Positions 17,878 through 27,591 are shown, counted from the first letter of the stretch. The stretch: DNA of 64,000 nucleotides from an uncultured Succinivibrio sp. (GCA_934218695.1 CAKQDA010000008.1:25762-89761); one strand, 5' to 3'. Numbers and translations: made by a program. Notes: generated from the letters alone by a model not told the origin.

Positions 17878-20421
17878 ATGAACATCAATTCAGAAAAACA
17901 GAGACTGACTTCTCTTCTGTCATTAAAATCTGCTCCACAAGGCAAAATCGATGGAGATTTCAGAGTTGCACTCTATGCCGTTGCCGCCATGTATCAGCTA
18001 GATTTTTCAAAAAGTAGCAACTTCGGTCTGTGTGCCAGCCTGCTTGGCGCAGTGGGCTTTAAAGGCGATATCGGCAGATACAGGACTGAAGATTATTTCA
18101 ATACTCTTGATGATCTGGTTGCAAAAGGCGCTCTAGAGCAGATCTGCGACAGGAAAGTTTATGCTGTTCCAAGCGAGATTAAAGTTATCACAGCCAAAGT
18201 CAGATCAGTAGAAGATCCTCTTTTAAAGGGACTGGACGACGTTAAGCATTTCTGCTACGTGATCTCTGATGAAACCGGAAAGGAATATCATCTAAATACT
18301 GATCTTGTGATCATGCCAAATGATGAGGTTGAAGCTGTGGTTACCAGATCAAGTGACATTGCCTTTGTAAGGAATCTGACCAAGGTTCGTCAGTGTGTGC
18401 TCGGCAGAATTATGCTCTTTGGCAAGAAGAAGGCCTCTTTAATGCCAGATGAGGCTAACTTAAAGGAGATGTACTTTGATTTTGCGTCAGCTTCAGATCT
18501 TGGCGAGGCAAAATCAGGTGACGTCGTTATTGCTCAGATTGTAAAGCGTGTAGGTTTAAACCGCTTCCTTGTAAAGACACGTGAAGTGGTAAAGGACATA
18601 GGCAATCTCAACAACATTATCGTAATGGCTGTACTGCGCAATGATATTCCTCATGTATGGCCTGATAACCTGATTAAATCACTGTCAAGAATTCCAAATG
18701 AGGTTTCTGCAAAGGACATACATGGAAGAGTGGATTTAAGAGATCTTCCGCTGGTTACCATTGATGGTGAGGACGCAAGAGACTTTGATGACGCTGTTTA
18801 CTGTAAAAAGGAGGGAACAGGCTGGAGACTGTTTGTCTCTATTGCTGATGTTTCCTACTATGTAAAACCGGGGACACTTCTTGATAAGGAGGCTGTAAAT
18901 CGCTGCAATAGCTGCTATTTTCCTAACTTTGTAATTCCAATGTTGCCGGAAAAACTGTCTAACGGGATCTGCTCTTTAAATCCAGATGTTGACAGACTCT
19001 GTATGACCTGTGAGATGGTGATAAATAAACAGGGCAAGATTGACTCCTACAAATTCTATCCTGCCGTAATGAGGTCACACGCAAGACTTACATACACTGA
19101 AGCCTGGCAGATGATTTCTGAAGGTACAGTCATCTTTGAGGAACACAAGCCTGTAATGGATGATGTCAAAGAGTTGTACAACCTGTATCAGGCTTTCAAG
19201 AAAGATCGCCGTAACCGTGGCGGTATCTCTGTGGAAAGTGATGAGCTACACTTTGTATTCAATGAGAATATGGAAATTGAAGGTGTAAAACCTTTAGAAA
19301 GAAATGATGCTCATAAACTTATTGAAGAATGCATGATTGCAGCAAACGTTGCAGCAGCCTCATTTGTCTCGGAGCGTCAGTCTCAGACTCTGTACAGAGT
19401 TCATGCAAAGCCTATGGAGAAGAAACTCGGCCTTCTGGTAACCCAGCTTGCACGTTTTGGCCTGTCATTAAAGGGAGGTGACAGCCCAACCTCTAAGGAT
19501 TATATGCAGCTTGCCGATTCTGTGGCAGGTCGTGAGGATGCAAAAATCATCAATGAGCTGATCCTGAGAAGTATGTCAAAGGCTGAATACAGTCCTGACA
19601 ATATTGGCCACTTTGGTCTTGCCCTTGAAAAATATGCTCATTTCACCTCTCCAATCAGACGTTATGCTGATCTGCAGCTCCACCGTGTAATCAAGTATCT
19701 TCTGGAAAAAGAGCAGAAACACGACTGGGGAAGAATCGGTTCACGCTCATACACCAAGGCAGAACTTGTTGCACTGGGTGTTAAGTGTACGGACAGAGAA
19801 ATTGCTGCTGCAACAGCAGAACAGGAAGTTGACGGCACTTTAGCCTGCATCTATATGGAGAAATTTATAGGAGAGGTTGTCAGTGGAACTGTAACCGCCT
19901 GCACCAAGTTTGGAGTATTTGTTCATTTGGATGACTATGGCGTTGACGGCATGATCTACATTGGAAACTTTGACAGCTATATGACGTTTGATGAGCGCAC
20001 TCAGACTCTGGTTTCAAACCGCGGAGAGGTTTACGCTGTAGGCAAGAAGGTAAGAGTAGTGGTTTCAGGTGTCAACGAGGAAGAGCACAAGATTGATTTA
20101 AGACCAGATACAATGAACAAGAAAGAGCTTATGTATCTGAAAAAAGAGCGCGATGCATTAGTTGCAAAACGTCAGAAAATCAGTCAAAATGCACCGCATT
20201 CTGATAAAGAGAAGATCTTGAAAAATCTTGCCGACATTTCTTCTTCCAGAGTTGCGGCCGATGAGGACAAAGTGCAGAGGAAGGTATCTCGAAAAGAAAA
20301 TACCGCCTCGCTTGAAAAAGAGTATATATCAAATCCTTATGGATCAGCTGTTAATATGGAACAGATAAAATTCCCAAAGAAAGGCAAGAAAAAATCAAAA
20401 AGTAAAAAAGGTAAAAAATAA
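17878..20421 (+). CDS. rnr: Ribonuclease R
   Basis: Processive 3'-to-5' exoribonuclease that degrades structured RNA. The 847 residues contain N-terminal helix-turn-helix and cold-shock-like domains, the RNB catalytic domain with TIDGEDARDFDDAVY near residue 298 (metal-binding aspartates) and HFTSPIRRYADLQLHR near 585, then an S1 domain (VSGTVTACTKFGVFVHLDDYGVDGMI). It ends in a very Lys-rich tail (KKGKKKSKSKKGKK), as is usual for RNase R. AAGGA sits 6-7 bases before the ATG. The stop overlaps the rlmB start by one base (TAATG). Confidence 0.97.
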   Translation: MNINSEKQRLTSLLSLKSAPQGKIDGDFRVALYAVAAMYQLDFSKSSNFGLCASLLGAVGFKGDIGRYRTEDYFNTLDDLVAKGALEQICDRKVYAVPSEIKVITAKVRSVEDPLLKGLDDVKHFCYVISDETGKEYHLNTDLVIMPNDEVEAVVTRSSDIAFVRNLTKVRQCVLGRIMLFGKKKASLMPDEANLKEMYFDFASASDLGEAKSGDVVIAQIVKRVGLNRFLVKTREVVKDIGNLNNIIVMAVLRNDIPHVWPDNLIKSLSRIPNEVSAKDIHGRVDLRDLPLVTIDGEDARDFDDAVYCKKEGTGWRLFVSIADVSYYVKPGTLLDKEAVNRCNSCYFPNFVIPMLPEKLSNGICSLNPDVDRLCMTCEMVINKQGKIDSYKFYPAVMRSHARLTYTEAWQMISEGTVIFEEHKPVMDDVKELYNLYQAFKKDRRNRGGISVESDELHFVFNENMEIEGVKPLERNDAHKLIEECMIAANVAAASFVSERQSQTLYRVHAKPMEKKLGLLVTQLARFGLSLKGGDSPTSKDYMQLADSVAGREDAKIINELILRSMSKAEYSPDNIGHFGLALEKYAHFTSPIRRYADLQLHRVIKYLLEKEQKHDWGRIGSRSYTKAELVALGVKCTDREIAAATAEQEVDGTLACIYMEKFIGEVVSGTVTACTKFGVFVHLDDYGVDGMIYIGNFDSYMTFDERTQTLVSNRGEVYAVGKKVRVVVSGVNEEEHKIDLRPDTMNKKELMYLKKERDALVAKRQKISQNAPHSDKEKILKNLADISSSRVAADEDKVQRKVSRKENTASLEKEYISNPYGSAVNMEQIKFPKKGKKKSKSKKGKK

Positions 20422-21200
20422 TGTTTGTTAATCAGAAAAAGAGTCGTGCAAGGGAAATTATTTATGGTATCAATGCAGCACTGACAGCAATTGAAACTTC
20501 ACCTGAAAAGATTACAGCCGCATGGGTGGTAAAGGGGCGTGAGGAAGACAGGAGAATTCGCCAGATTGAGCAGAAACTTCTGTCTGTAGGCATCAGACCT
20601 CAGGTTGCAATGCGCCACAGCCTTGATGAAAAGACTGACAATGGTGTTCATCAGGGAATTGTGCTTGAAGTAATTGCCACACCACCAAAGGACGAAAGAT
20701 TTTTAGAAGAGCTGCTTGAGAAACTCGAGGACGAAAAGCAGCTGTTCCTGATCCTTGATGGGGTAACTGATCCAAGAAATTTAGGTGCTGCTATGCGTTC
20801 AGCCTGGGCAGCCGGTGCTGATGCTGTTATTGTTCCAAAGGACAAGTCCGCCTCACTGACTCCTGTAGCCAGAAAAACAGCTGACGGTGCAGCAGAGCAG
20901 GTTCCTTTTGTTGCTGTAACCAATCTTGCAAGAACCATCGAAATGATGAAAGAACACAATGTTGAAGTTGTTGGTATGGCAGGTGAAGCTACTGATACAA
21001 TTTTTGACTATGACTTCCAGAAGAAAACTGCTCTGGTAATGGGATCTGAAGAAAGCGGCATGCGTCACCTGACACGTGAAAAATGTGATGCTATTGTTAA
21101 GATCCCAATGGCTAAGGGAGTAGAATCTCTGAATGTTTCAGTGGCTGCTGGTATTGCCATGTATGAGGTCGTAAGACAGTTTATTTCACAAAACGGTTAA
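20421..21200 (+). CDS. rlmB: 23S rRNA 2'-O-methyltransferase RlmB
   Basis: SpoU-family methylase that modifies G2251 of 23S rRNA. Seen: N-terminal substrate-binding domain (IIYGINAALTAIE and HQGIVLEV), then the knotted SPOUT domain with LDGVTDPRNLGAAMRSAWAAG near residue 113, LVMGSEESGMR near 205 and PMAKGVESLNVSVAAGIAMYE near the C-terminus. Normal length (259). It overlaps rnr by one base, giving the conserved rnr-rlmB operon, and a terminator follows. Confidence 0.96.
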   Translation: MFVNQKKSRAREIIYGINAALTAIETSPEKITAAWVVKGREEDRRIRQIEQKLLSVGIRPQVAMRHSLDEKTDNGVHQGIVLEVIATPPKDERFLEELLEKLEDEKQLFLILDGVTDPRNLGAAMRSAWAAGADAVIVPKDKSASLTPVARKTADGAAEQVPFVAVTNLARTIEMMKEHNVEVVGMAGEATDTIFDYDFQKKTALVMGSEESGMRHLTREKCDAIVKIPMAKGVESLNVSVAAGIAMYEVVRQFISQNG

Positions 21201-21224
21201 GCAAAAGTCATTTTTTGCTGTTAA

Positions 21225-21267
21225 AAATAGCCTGAAAAGTCTCACCTCAGGCTATTGAGTTTTATCT
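21225..21267 (+). terminator. rnr-rlmB operon terminator
   Basis: AATAGCCTGA and TCAGGCTATT form a 10-bp stem with an 11-base loop, followed by GAGTTTTA, 25 bases after the rlmB stop. Confidence 0.78.
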
Positions 21268-21402
21268 TATCAAGTTAACAACGCTGCTGACAATATGGAT
21301 ACAGTTATCCGTCAGTCAAAAATGCTTTAACTCATAACAAAAATTAAGACAAGATTAAGCATGGCTGTTCACGTCTTTTATTCAGCAAAAAGCTTTTGAG
21401 AT

Positions 21403-23256
21403 TTATTTTGAAGATGACTTTATTTTCTTAACTTCAACAGCACAGTTCTTTCCTGAAAAGGCTATACCATAAGCAAAGACAGAGTTTATGTCATCGTTAT
21501 TAAGGTATGGAGCAGAATAGTTCTTACCTTCAATCTGAGATAGAGCTTCTCTGGCTTTGGATTTTCTGCTCTCAGAGCCTGTGCAGACTTTTAACTCAAT
21601 AATAACAATCTTATCTTCTCTTTTACTCTTAAAGATAATATCAGCATAACCGTCACCTGATTCATAATTCGAATGATAGTTACTGATGATATCTTTACAG
21701 TTTGAAAACAGTTCGTTTAAAAATCCGTGGTAGTAATTCTCATGAGGAGCTTTAGTTGCAGTGTCTCTTACGGATACGTAGTGTTGCAGCAGGTCAAAGA
21801 GAATGTCTGATGCCTCTTGAGCCTTACCGTCTAAAAAGCTGTTTACAAGACTGGATGCTGTATTGTCCTTTGACAGTTGTTCCTTAAACTTCTGCTGAAT
21901 GTTCTGTATAAAACACTCTCTGATTTCCAGATTTGGTATTCTTACAAAAATGTTTTTGCTTGAAGAGTTAGCTTTTGACAGTTCTTCTGTTGTCTTATCC
22001 CAGTCCAGGGTTAAATAACCTGTATGCAGAAGCAGTGACCAGAAGTCATCAGGATTGTGTTCTGACAGACTGTCATAGTTCATGGAATCATTGAGACTGA
22101 AACTTATTGACTTACCATCTATGAGGTCCTGCATCTTCTGAGTGTCTTTATCTGTAAGATATCCTAAATATTCATAGACAGCAGAGCTTGAGGTGGTTCC
22201 TGTCCAGTAGTTGTCAGCATGTATCTGCTGTAATTCACCATCTATTTTCAGTTTGTAATTATTACGAATGAAATTTACCACATCCCATGGACAGAACATT
22301 TCTTTGTCATAGAATCTGTATCCGTCATAGTTGTCCTTTACAAGGGAAGAGTATTCTGACAGGTCATAGTCATCAAGGAATCTGTTTGTTTCATCCTTGG
22401 TAAAACCAATTAAGCCTGTATAGTCTTTTTCTGTTGCAGTTACAGTATTTACATAAAGATTGTTTACTCCTGTAAAGATACTGTTTTTAGCTACCTTTAA
22501 ACATCCAGTCATAACTGTCTTGGTAAGAGTGTTCTCATCTTTTAGAATACCTAAGAAGCCTGACATTAGAGTTACCATTCTTGCATGGTAATCGGCTATA
22601 AAACCTTTGACATCTTTATACAGTACTGAATTCTGTAAATCGTGATATGAGGCTTTTGCAAGTGGAACATCATATTCATCTATGAGCAGAACTGGAAGTT
22701 TACCGTATTCCTTGTATAAAAGTTCTGACAGGGTATTTAATGCATTTGTCAGATAGTCTGAATTCTCAAGCAGTCTTAAAAAGCTTATATCTGAGAGTTT
22801 TTTTAATTTATCCTTATCTGAATCATTTAACCTAGGACTTTCTAAAAGATATTCATATTCAGAAGCAACTTTTGATACGACAATGGCAAACATCTTATAG
22901 GCGTCTTCAAAGTTATCTCCATCCACACTCTTTAAAGTGATAAAGATAACAGGATATTTACCCATGTACTTTTCACAGAACTCTGTGTCTTTTAATATTT
23001 GTGTTCCTTCAAAAAGTCTTAGCTGTTCTGAGGTGTCAGTTGGATTTTCTTTGTTTATCTTTAAAAATGAGTTGAGCGTACTCATAAAGACTGTTTTACC
23101 AAAGCGTCTTGGTCTTGTAAACAGAAGTACCTTGCCACTGCCTTCAAGAACATTTTTCAGGTATGAGGTCTTATCCACAAAGTAACAGTTATCATTCCTT
23201 ATTTCCTCATAACTGTTATACCCGTAAGGTAATGGCAGAAACTTCTTATCGCTCAT
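21403..23256 (-). CDS. AAA-ATPase-like / PD-(D/E)XK nuclease protein, copy A
   Basis: Protein of the family that joins an N-terminal AAA-ATPase-like domain to a C-terminal PD-(D/E)XK nuclease-type domain; cellular role not established. Seen: YFVDKTSYLKNVLEG near the N-terminus, Walker A-like LLFTRPRRFGKTVFMS near residue 45, Walker B LPVLLIDEYDVPLAKA near 195, and near the C-terminus GDGYADIIFKS followed by IIELKV, giving the D...ExK nuclease signature. The ATG at 23256 follows AAGGATA; the longer form from 23277 lacks a ribosome site. Residues match copy B almost exactly except in three blocks (about 155-180, 240-275 and the last ~75). About 617 residues. Confidence 0.85.
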   Translation of the reverse strand: MSDKKFLPLPYGYNSYEEIRNDNCYFVDKTSYLKNVLEGSGKVLLFTRPRRFGKTVFMSTLNSFLKINKENPTDTSEQLRLFEGTQILKDTEFCEKYMGKYPVIFITLKSVDGDNFEDAYKMFAIVVSKVASEYEYLLESPRLNDSDKDKLKKLSDISFLRLLENSDYLTNALNTLSELLYKEYGKLPVLLIDEYDVPLAKASYHDLQNSVLYKDVKGFIADYHARMVTLMSGFLGILKDENTLTKTVMTGCLKVAKNSIFTGVNNLYVNTVTATEKDYTGLIGFTKDETNRFLDDYDLSEYSSLVKDNYDGYRFYDKEMFCPWDVVNFIRNNYKLKIDGELQQIHADNYWTGTTSSSAVYEYLGYLTDKDTQKMQDLIDGKSISFSLNDSMNYDSLSEHNPDDFWSLLLHTGYLTLDWDKTTEELSKANSSSKNIFVRIPNLEIRECFIQNIQQKFKEQLSKDNTASSLVNSFLDGKAQEASDILFDLLQHYVSVRDTATKAPHENYYHGFLNELFSNCKDIISNYHSNYESGDGYADIIFKSKREDKIVIIELKVCTGSESRKSKAREALSQIEGKNYSAPYLNNDDINSVFAYGIAFSGKNCAVEVKKIKSSSK

Positions 23257-23341
23257 TTGGTTATCCTTTGTAAACATCTATATGAATTATACATGATTAA
23301 ACTCAGATGAACTTTTATAAGTGATATTTATTGATAGAAAT
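21630..23341 (-). repeat. Long inverted repeat, left arm
   Basis: This segment, including about 60 bp before the gene, is nearly identical to 38973-40690 in the opposite orientation. Divergence is confined to internal patches. Upstream identity starts at the sequence TCAATAAATATCACTTATAA and breaks abruptly beyond it. Repeat ends are estimated by eye. Confidence 0.8.
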
Positions 23342-23663
23342 AATTATTTCTGGTAATACTAACCTGGTAGTGAGCTTAAAAAACAGTTGCATATGCCATA
23401 AGAGCAGCTAAGGAAGGCTCATAGAAAGACTTTTATTAATATTTAGATGTGTCATTAGGCAAAAATCAGGTGAATGTTTAGATATATAACAAGGATTGCT
23501 TGTGTCTTAGATATAAATTTCAACGTAAGTTTGTTTTGACTAATTATTGATGAATGCAGAGAGTTGTGCTTGTGAAAGTATCATTCTATTTTTTTCTCGA
23601 TTCATATGTGTGAACGTTCAATTTGTGATAATGGCAGGCATGAAAGAACAAAAAAAATACAGC

Positions 23664-23691
23664 TTGAACTGATAAGAAAAAATAGTATAAT
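23664..23691 (+). promoter_or_regulatory. Promoter of the rpsF operon
   Basis: TTGAAC (23664-23669), 16 bases and a perfect TATAAT (23686-23691), about 90 bases upstream of rpsF. The rest of 23342-23663 shows no gene. Confidence 0.75.
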
Positions 23692-23697
23692 GTTTGC

Positions 23698-23785
23698 ACT
23701 CAGTCGTGTAGGTAAAACCTACATTCGTCTCCTTGTCTGATAAGCTGACTGATTTTATCAGACTTTTACCGTAAGGGGCATTTTA
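23698..23785 (+). promoter_or_regulatory. Structured rpsF leader, possible S6:S18 autoregulatory element
   Basis: The leader can form a small hairpin (GTAGGT/ACCTAC) and a strong one (GTCTGATAA/TTATCAGAC), followed by TTTTACCGTAAGGGG and the start codon. Many bacteria have an S6:S18-binding RNA motif with a conserved CCG in this leader; ACCG is present here, but I cannot confirm the fold. Confidence 0.4.
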
Positions 23786-24193
23786 ATGCGTAACTACGAA
23801 ATCGTTTTCCTGGTTCACCCAGATCAGACAGATCAGGTTCCAGGCATGATCGAGCGCTATAAGGGCGAGATCGAGAAGTCAGGTGGTAAGATCCATCGTT
23901 TAGAGAACTGGGGCCGTCGTCAGTTGGCTTACCCAATTCAGAAGGTTCACAAGGCAACCTACGTTTTAATGAACGTAGAGGCTGATCAGGAAGTTATCGA
24001 TTCAATCGAAAACAACTTCCGTTTCAATGATGCCATTATCCGTAACTTAATCATTCGTACCAACGAGCCAGTTACCGAGCAGTCACCTATGATGAAGGCT
24101 CGTGATGAGCGTCGTTCACGCGATGATGAAGCTCGCGCACCTAAGGCTGAAGTAGAAGCTGAAGAAGCTTCTGAAGAAGTTGCAGCTGAATAA
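23786..24193 (+). CDS. rpsF: 30S ribosomal protein S6
   Basis: Binds S18 in the platform of the small subunit. It starts [21 protein letters not shown] and contains [14 protein letters not shown] and [10 protein letters not shown], all S6 hallmarks. 135 residues with an acidic Glu/Ala-rich tail like that of E. coli S6. AAGGGG precedes the ATG. First gene of rpsF-rpsR-rplI; the priB gene found between rpsF and rpsR in enterobacteria is absent. Confidence 0.98.
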   Translation: MRNYEIVFLVHPDQTDQVPGMIERYKGEIEKSGGKIHRLENWGRRQLAYPIQKVHKATYVLMNVEADQEVIDSIENNFRFNDAIIRNLIIRTNEPVTEQSPMMKARDERRSRDDEARAPKAEVEAEEASEEVAAE

Positions 24194-24204
24194 GGAGAAA
24201 AAAC

Positions 24205-24435
24205 ATGGCACATTACTATCACCGTCGTAAGTTCTGCCGTTTCACTGCAGAAGGTGTTACCGAGATTGATTACAAAGATGTAGCTTTATTAAAGAACTAT
24301 GTTACCGAGTCTGGTAAGATTGTTCCAAGCCGCATCACCGGCACTAGCGCTAAGTATCAGCGTCAGTTAGCAACCGCTATCAAGCGTGCTCGCTTCCTGG
24401 CTCTTTTACCTTATACCGACCTACAGAGCCGCTAA
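24205..24435 (+). CDS. rpsR: 30S ribosomal protein S18
   Basis: 76 residues beginning [17 protein letters not shown] and containing [23 protein letters not shown] and [20 protein letters not shown], as in all S18 proteins. It partners with S6. AAGGAG lies at a good distance and the gene is 11 bases after rpsF. Confidence 0.98.
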   Translation: MAHYYHRRKFCRFTAEGVTEIDYKDVALLKNYVTESGKIVPSRITGTSAKYQRQLATAIKRARFLALLPYTDLQSR

Positions 24436-24448
24436 TTAGGAGCTTACA

Positions 24449-24901
24449 ATGGAAGTTATTCTATTAGACAAAATTGGCCGTTTAGGCGGTCTTGGTGATA
24501 AGGTTAAGGTACGTAACGGCTATGCTCGTAACTACCTGTTACCTTTAAAGAAGGCTGTTCTTGCAACTAAAGAGAACTTAGCAAAGTTTGAAGCTGAGCG
24601 TGCTCAGTTAGAGGCAAAGATTGCTGCAGAGTTAAAAGCTGCTCAGGATCGTGCTGAGAAGCTGGCTGCAATCGGCAAGTTTGTTATCTCAGCTCAGGCT
24701 GGTGATGAGGGCAAACTGTTCGGTTCAGTTGGTACTCGTGATATCGCAGAAGCTGCTATCAAAGCTGGTGTTGATCTTCACAAGTCAGAAGTTCGTTTAC
24801 CAGATGGTGTTTTACGCACTGTTGGTGATTTTGATATCGAACTTCAGCTTCACCCTGATGTAAAGACAACTGTTGTTGTTTCAATTATTCCAGAGAAATA
24901 A
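24449..24901 (+). CDS. rplI: 50S ribosomal protein L9
   Basis: Two-domain protein that binds 23S rRNA near L1. The N-terminal domain has [19 protein letters not shown] and [14 protein letters not shown], followed by the long connecting helix (about residues 41-75, Ala/Glu/Lys-rich) and the C-terminal domain with [13 protein letters not shown]. 150 residues is standard. AGGAG precedes the ATG. Confidence 0.98.
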   Translation: MEVILLDKIGRLGGLGDKVKVRNGYARNYLLPLKKAVLATKENLAKFEAERAQLEAKIAAELKAAQDRAEKLAAIGKFVISAQAGDEGKLFGSVGTRDIAEAAIKAGVDLHKSEVRLPDGVLRTVGDFDIELQLHPDVKTTVVVSIIPEK

Positions 24902-24917
24902 TAATCAGTTTCTTATA

Positions 24918-24951
24918 ATAAAAAACGGAGACTAGGTCTCCGTTTTTTTTG
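24918..24951 (+). terminator. rpsF operon terminator
   Basis: AACGGAGAC and GTCTCCGTT form a GC-rich stem followed by seven or more T residues, 20 bases after rplI. Confidence 0.88.
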
Positions 24952-24972
24952 ACCCTGACTTAAAGGTAGTCT

Positions 24973-25800
24973 ATGAATGAGTTTCTTCTTCCTCTTTTAA
25001 AGTGGGCCGGCGGTAAAAGGCAGCTTCTTCCAGAACTGACATGTAATATGCCTAAATCATTCGGTACTTACTTTGAACCTTTTATAGGTGGAGGTGCAAT
25101 GCTTTTTGAGATCCATCCTAAAAAGGCTGTAATAGGTGATATCAACGAAGAACTCATAAACTTCTACAGTGTAGTTAAAAATCAGGTTCAGCCTCTGTTA
25201 GAGCTGCTCTTTACATATGTTAATTCAAAAGAGTTTTTTCTTGAAAAAAGGAATATCGACAGAGATCCTGAAAAATTCAGGCTGCTGTCTCCGGTTGAAA
25301 AGGCCGCCAGAACCTACTATCTGAACAGAACCTGTTTTAATGGTTTATTCAGAGTAAACAGTAAAGGTCAGTTCAATACACCTTTTGGATACTACAAACG
25401 TCCTTTTAGTCCAGTTGTTGGCAGGTTTTTAGCCATTTCATCATACCTGAATGATCAGAATATCACTATAAAACATGCATCATATTTAGAAACATGTAAA
25501 GATTGTCAGAAAGGAGATTTTGTTTATCTTGATCCTCCTTATGATCCTGTTGAAACACACAGTTTTACCAGTTATGTCTCTGATGGTTTTTCTCGAGCTG
25601 ATCAGTGTGAATTAAAAAATTTATGTGATCTGCTTGACAAAAGGGGAGTCAAATTCATGCTCTCTAATTCTGCAACTCCATTTATTAAAAATTTATACAA
25701 AGACTATAACTGCATTTTTATTAAGGCAAAGAGAGTTGTCAATCCTTCTCGCGTAGGTTCAGGTAGCGCAGATGAGATCTTAGTTAGAAACTACAGATAA
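24973..25800 (+). CDS. D12-class DNA adenine N6-methyltransferase (first of a pair)
   Basis: Methylates adenine in DNA using S-adenosylmethionine. Seen: LLKWAGGKRQLLPEL at the N-terminus, SAM-binding motif FEPFIGGGAMLFE near residue 36, NRTCFNGLFRVN near 113, catalytic DPPYDPVETHSFTSY near 190, and FMLSNS near 225. 275 residues matches DpnM/Dam-size enzymes; the DPPYDP...SFTSYVSDGFS form looks more like the DpnM group than enterobacterial Dam. GATC is the likely target by family (inference). AAAGG precedes the ATG. No restriction endonuclease gene is adjacent. Confidence 0.9.
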   Translation: MNEFLLPLLKWAGGKRQLLPELTCNMPKSFGTYFEPFIGGGAMLFEIHPKKAVIGDINEELINFYSVVKNQVQPLLELLFTYVNSKEFFLEKRNIDRDPEKFRLLSPVEKAARTYYLNRTCFNGLFRVNSKGQFNTPFGYYKRPFSPVVGRFLAISSYLNDQNITIKHASYLETCKDCQKGDFVYLDPPYDPVETHSFTSYVSDGFSRADQCELKNLCDLLDKRGVKFMLSNSATPFIKNLYKDYNCIFIKAKRVVNPSRVGSGSADEILVRNYR

Positions 25801-25862
25801 TCTTTTAAATTTGCTTAAAATCAGTCTGTTTTCATTTACAATAACCTAAGGTGGAAACAGAT

Positions 25863-26735
25863 ATGCATACTCGAAATTCTCTTGAAAATTTAAAGCCGTT
25901 TGTCAAATGGGTGGGTGGTAAAGGCACCAGCGTGGATCGCCTGTTACAGCTTATTCCAAAGCATATTGACACTTATGTTGAACCTTTTGTGGGATCAGGA
26001 GCTTTATTCTTTTCATTAAACTTTAATAAAGCCATTATCAATGACTCTAATTCTGAGCTTATAGCAGCCTATCAGGAAATCAAGGAAAACGTCTTTGAAC
26101 TTGAGATGTATCTGTCCACTCTGATATATGACAAATCTCTTTACGAAAAGATACGTGCATGGGATCGTGAAAAGGACTTTCTGAAACGACCAAGAGTTGA
26201 AAGAGCGGCAAGACTCATCTACCTTATGAAGACCTGCTATAACGGTCTATACAGGGTTTCTAAAAAGAATTTCTTCAACACACCGATGGGAAACTATAAA
26301 TCACCTCTGATCTGTGATGTACCGACATTAAATGCCTGCTACAGATTTTTAAATGACAGGAATGTGTCTATCTACAATCAGGATTACGCCACTCTGTTTG
26401 ATATTATTCCTGACAATTCATTTGTGTATCTTGATCCTCCATATTTCCCTGTTTCTAGGACTGCCAATTTTACCTCCTATCAGTCAGACAAGTTTAAAGA
26501 AACAGAACAGTTCAGACTGTTAGAGTTTTGTCTAAAGCTTCACAGAAGGGGAATACGTTTTTTACTGTCAAACTCTGACGTTCCTGAGGCAAGAGAAATA
26601 TACAGCAGGTTCAACATAAAAGTACTGGAAGTATGCAGAAGAATCAACTCTGATACAGCCAGAAGAAGTGCTGTAAATGAACTTGCTGTTACCAATTATG
26701 ATGTAGCTACAGGAGAACTGTTAAAGATAGAATAA
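25863..26735 (+). CDS. Dam-type DNA adenine N6-methyltransferase (second of a pair)
   Basis: A second D12-class adenine methylase, 290 residues from the ATG at 25863; AAGG lies about 10 bases upstream. Motifs: FVKWVGGKGTS, VEPFVGSGALFFS near residue 38, KTCYNGLYRVSKKNFFNTP, and catalytic DPPYFPVSRTANFTSY near 190. The DPPYxPxSxTANFTxY pattern matches E. coli Dam closely. It therefore belongs to a different subgroup from the gene 62 bases upstream rather than being its recent duplicate. GATC is the likely target (inference). If so, the pair might be redundant, or one could belong to a lost restriction system. Confidence 0.9.
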   Translation: MHTRNSLENLKPFVKWVGGKGTSVDRLLQLIPKHIDTYVEPFVGSGALFFSLNFNKAIINDSNSELIAAYQEIKENVFELEMYLSTLIYDKSLYEKIRAWDREKDFLKRPRVERAARLIYLMKTCYNGLYRVSKKNFFNTPMGNYKSPLICDVPTLNACYRFLNDRNVSIYNQDYATLFDIIPDNSFVYLDPPYFPVSRTANFTSYQSDKFKETEQFRLLEFCLKLHRRGIRFLLSNSDVPEAREIYSRFNIKVLEVCRRINSDTARRSAVNELAVTNYDVATGELLKIE

Positions 26736-26763
26736 GTCATACCTGAAAACTGCTGATTACTCT

Positions 26764-27573
26764 TTACAACAGCTCCTGAACAGGAAACTCTTTTCTTGCG
26801 GTATCTACTGCATTTAAATCAATATCTGCCTTTAAGACACCTTCAGCTGTGTCTAATGACGCAATCACTCTTCCATAAGGTGAAACTATCATAGAATTGC
26901 CAAGACCTTCCATTACAGGAGAAATTTCACCGGTCTGATTGCATACAGCAAAGAAAACCTCATTGTCATAGGCACGTGTTTTGGACATGGCTCTCCATAT
27001 ATCCTCACAGTCGTGTCTGAAATTATCATCCTTTAACTTTTCCTTTGGAAATATCCATGCGGTAGGAAGCACTACAAGTTTAGCTCCAAGTTTCATCATA
27101 TCGTGAAAGTGCAACGGATAGCGGATATCAAAGCAGATTGCAATTCCCGTTTTACCAAAATCAAAATCAACTGTGCAGATCCTGTCTCCAGGTGAGGATT
27201 TACTTCCTTCCTGACCGCCAAAATAATTGAACAGGTGGATCTTGTCATAGGAGCCTATGATCTCGCCTTCACGGTTTATGGCAAAAGAGGTGTTGTACAG
27301 TTTTGTTCTTTTTTTTCTGACGATAGATCCTGCGATAAAGTTTGTATGGTAGATTTTTGCAAATTCTCTTACCTTATCAAGGATAAAGCCTCCTTTTTCA
27401 TCTGTCGCATGATTTACATAATCGGTGCTAGTCGCAAAAAACTCAGGAAGTACTACAAGATCAACAGTTTCATCTTTGTCTAGGCTTTTTTTTAGGGTAT
27501 TTTGAAGTTTTAAAAGGTTTGACTGTACGTCGCCAAACACCGAAGAAATCTGAAGAACAAGAATTTTTGCCAT
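26764..27573 (-). CDS. Nitrilase-superfamily carbon-nitrogen hydrolase
   Basis: Amidase-type hydrolase with a Glu-Lys-Cys catalytic triad. The Glu is in VVLPEFFAT near residue 43, the Lys in GSYDKIHLFNYFGG near 112, and the Cys in GIAICFDIRYPLHF near 153. At 269 residues it fits the Nit/omega-amidase group (YafV- or Nit1-like), which cleave alpha-ketoglutaramate or deaminated glutathione; the substrate is not evident. AAGGA lies before the ATG. Confidence 0.85.
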   Translation of the reverse strand: MAKILVLQISSVFGDVQSNLLKLQNTLKKSLDKDETVDLVVLPEFFATSTDYVNHATDEKGGFILDKVREFAKIYHTNFIAGSIVRKKRTKLYNTSFAINREGEIIGSYDKIHLFNYFGGQEGSKSSPGDRICTVDFDFGKTGIAICFDIRYPLHFHDMMKLGAKLVVLPTAWIFPKEKLKDDNFRHDCEDIWRAMSKTRAYDNEVFFAVCNQTGEISPVMEGLGNSMIVSPYGRVIASLDTAEGVLKADIDLNAVDTARKEFPVQELL

Positions 27574-27591
27574 GACTTTTCCTTACTGTCA

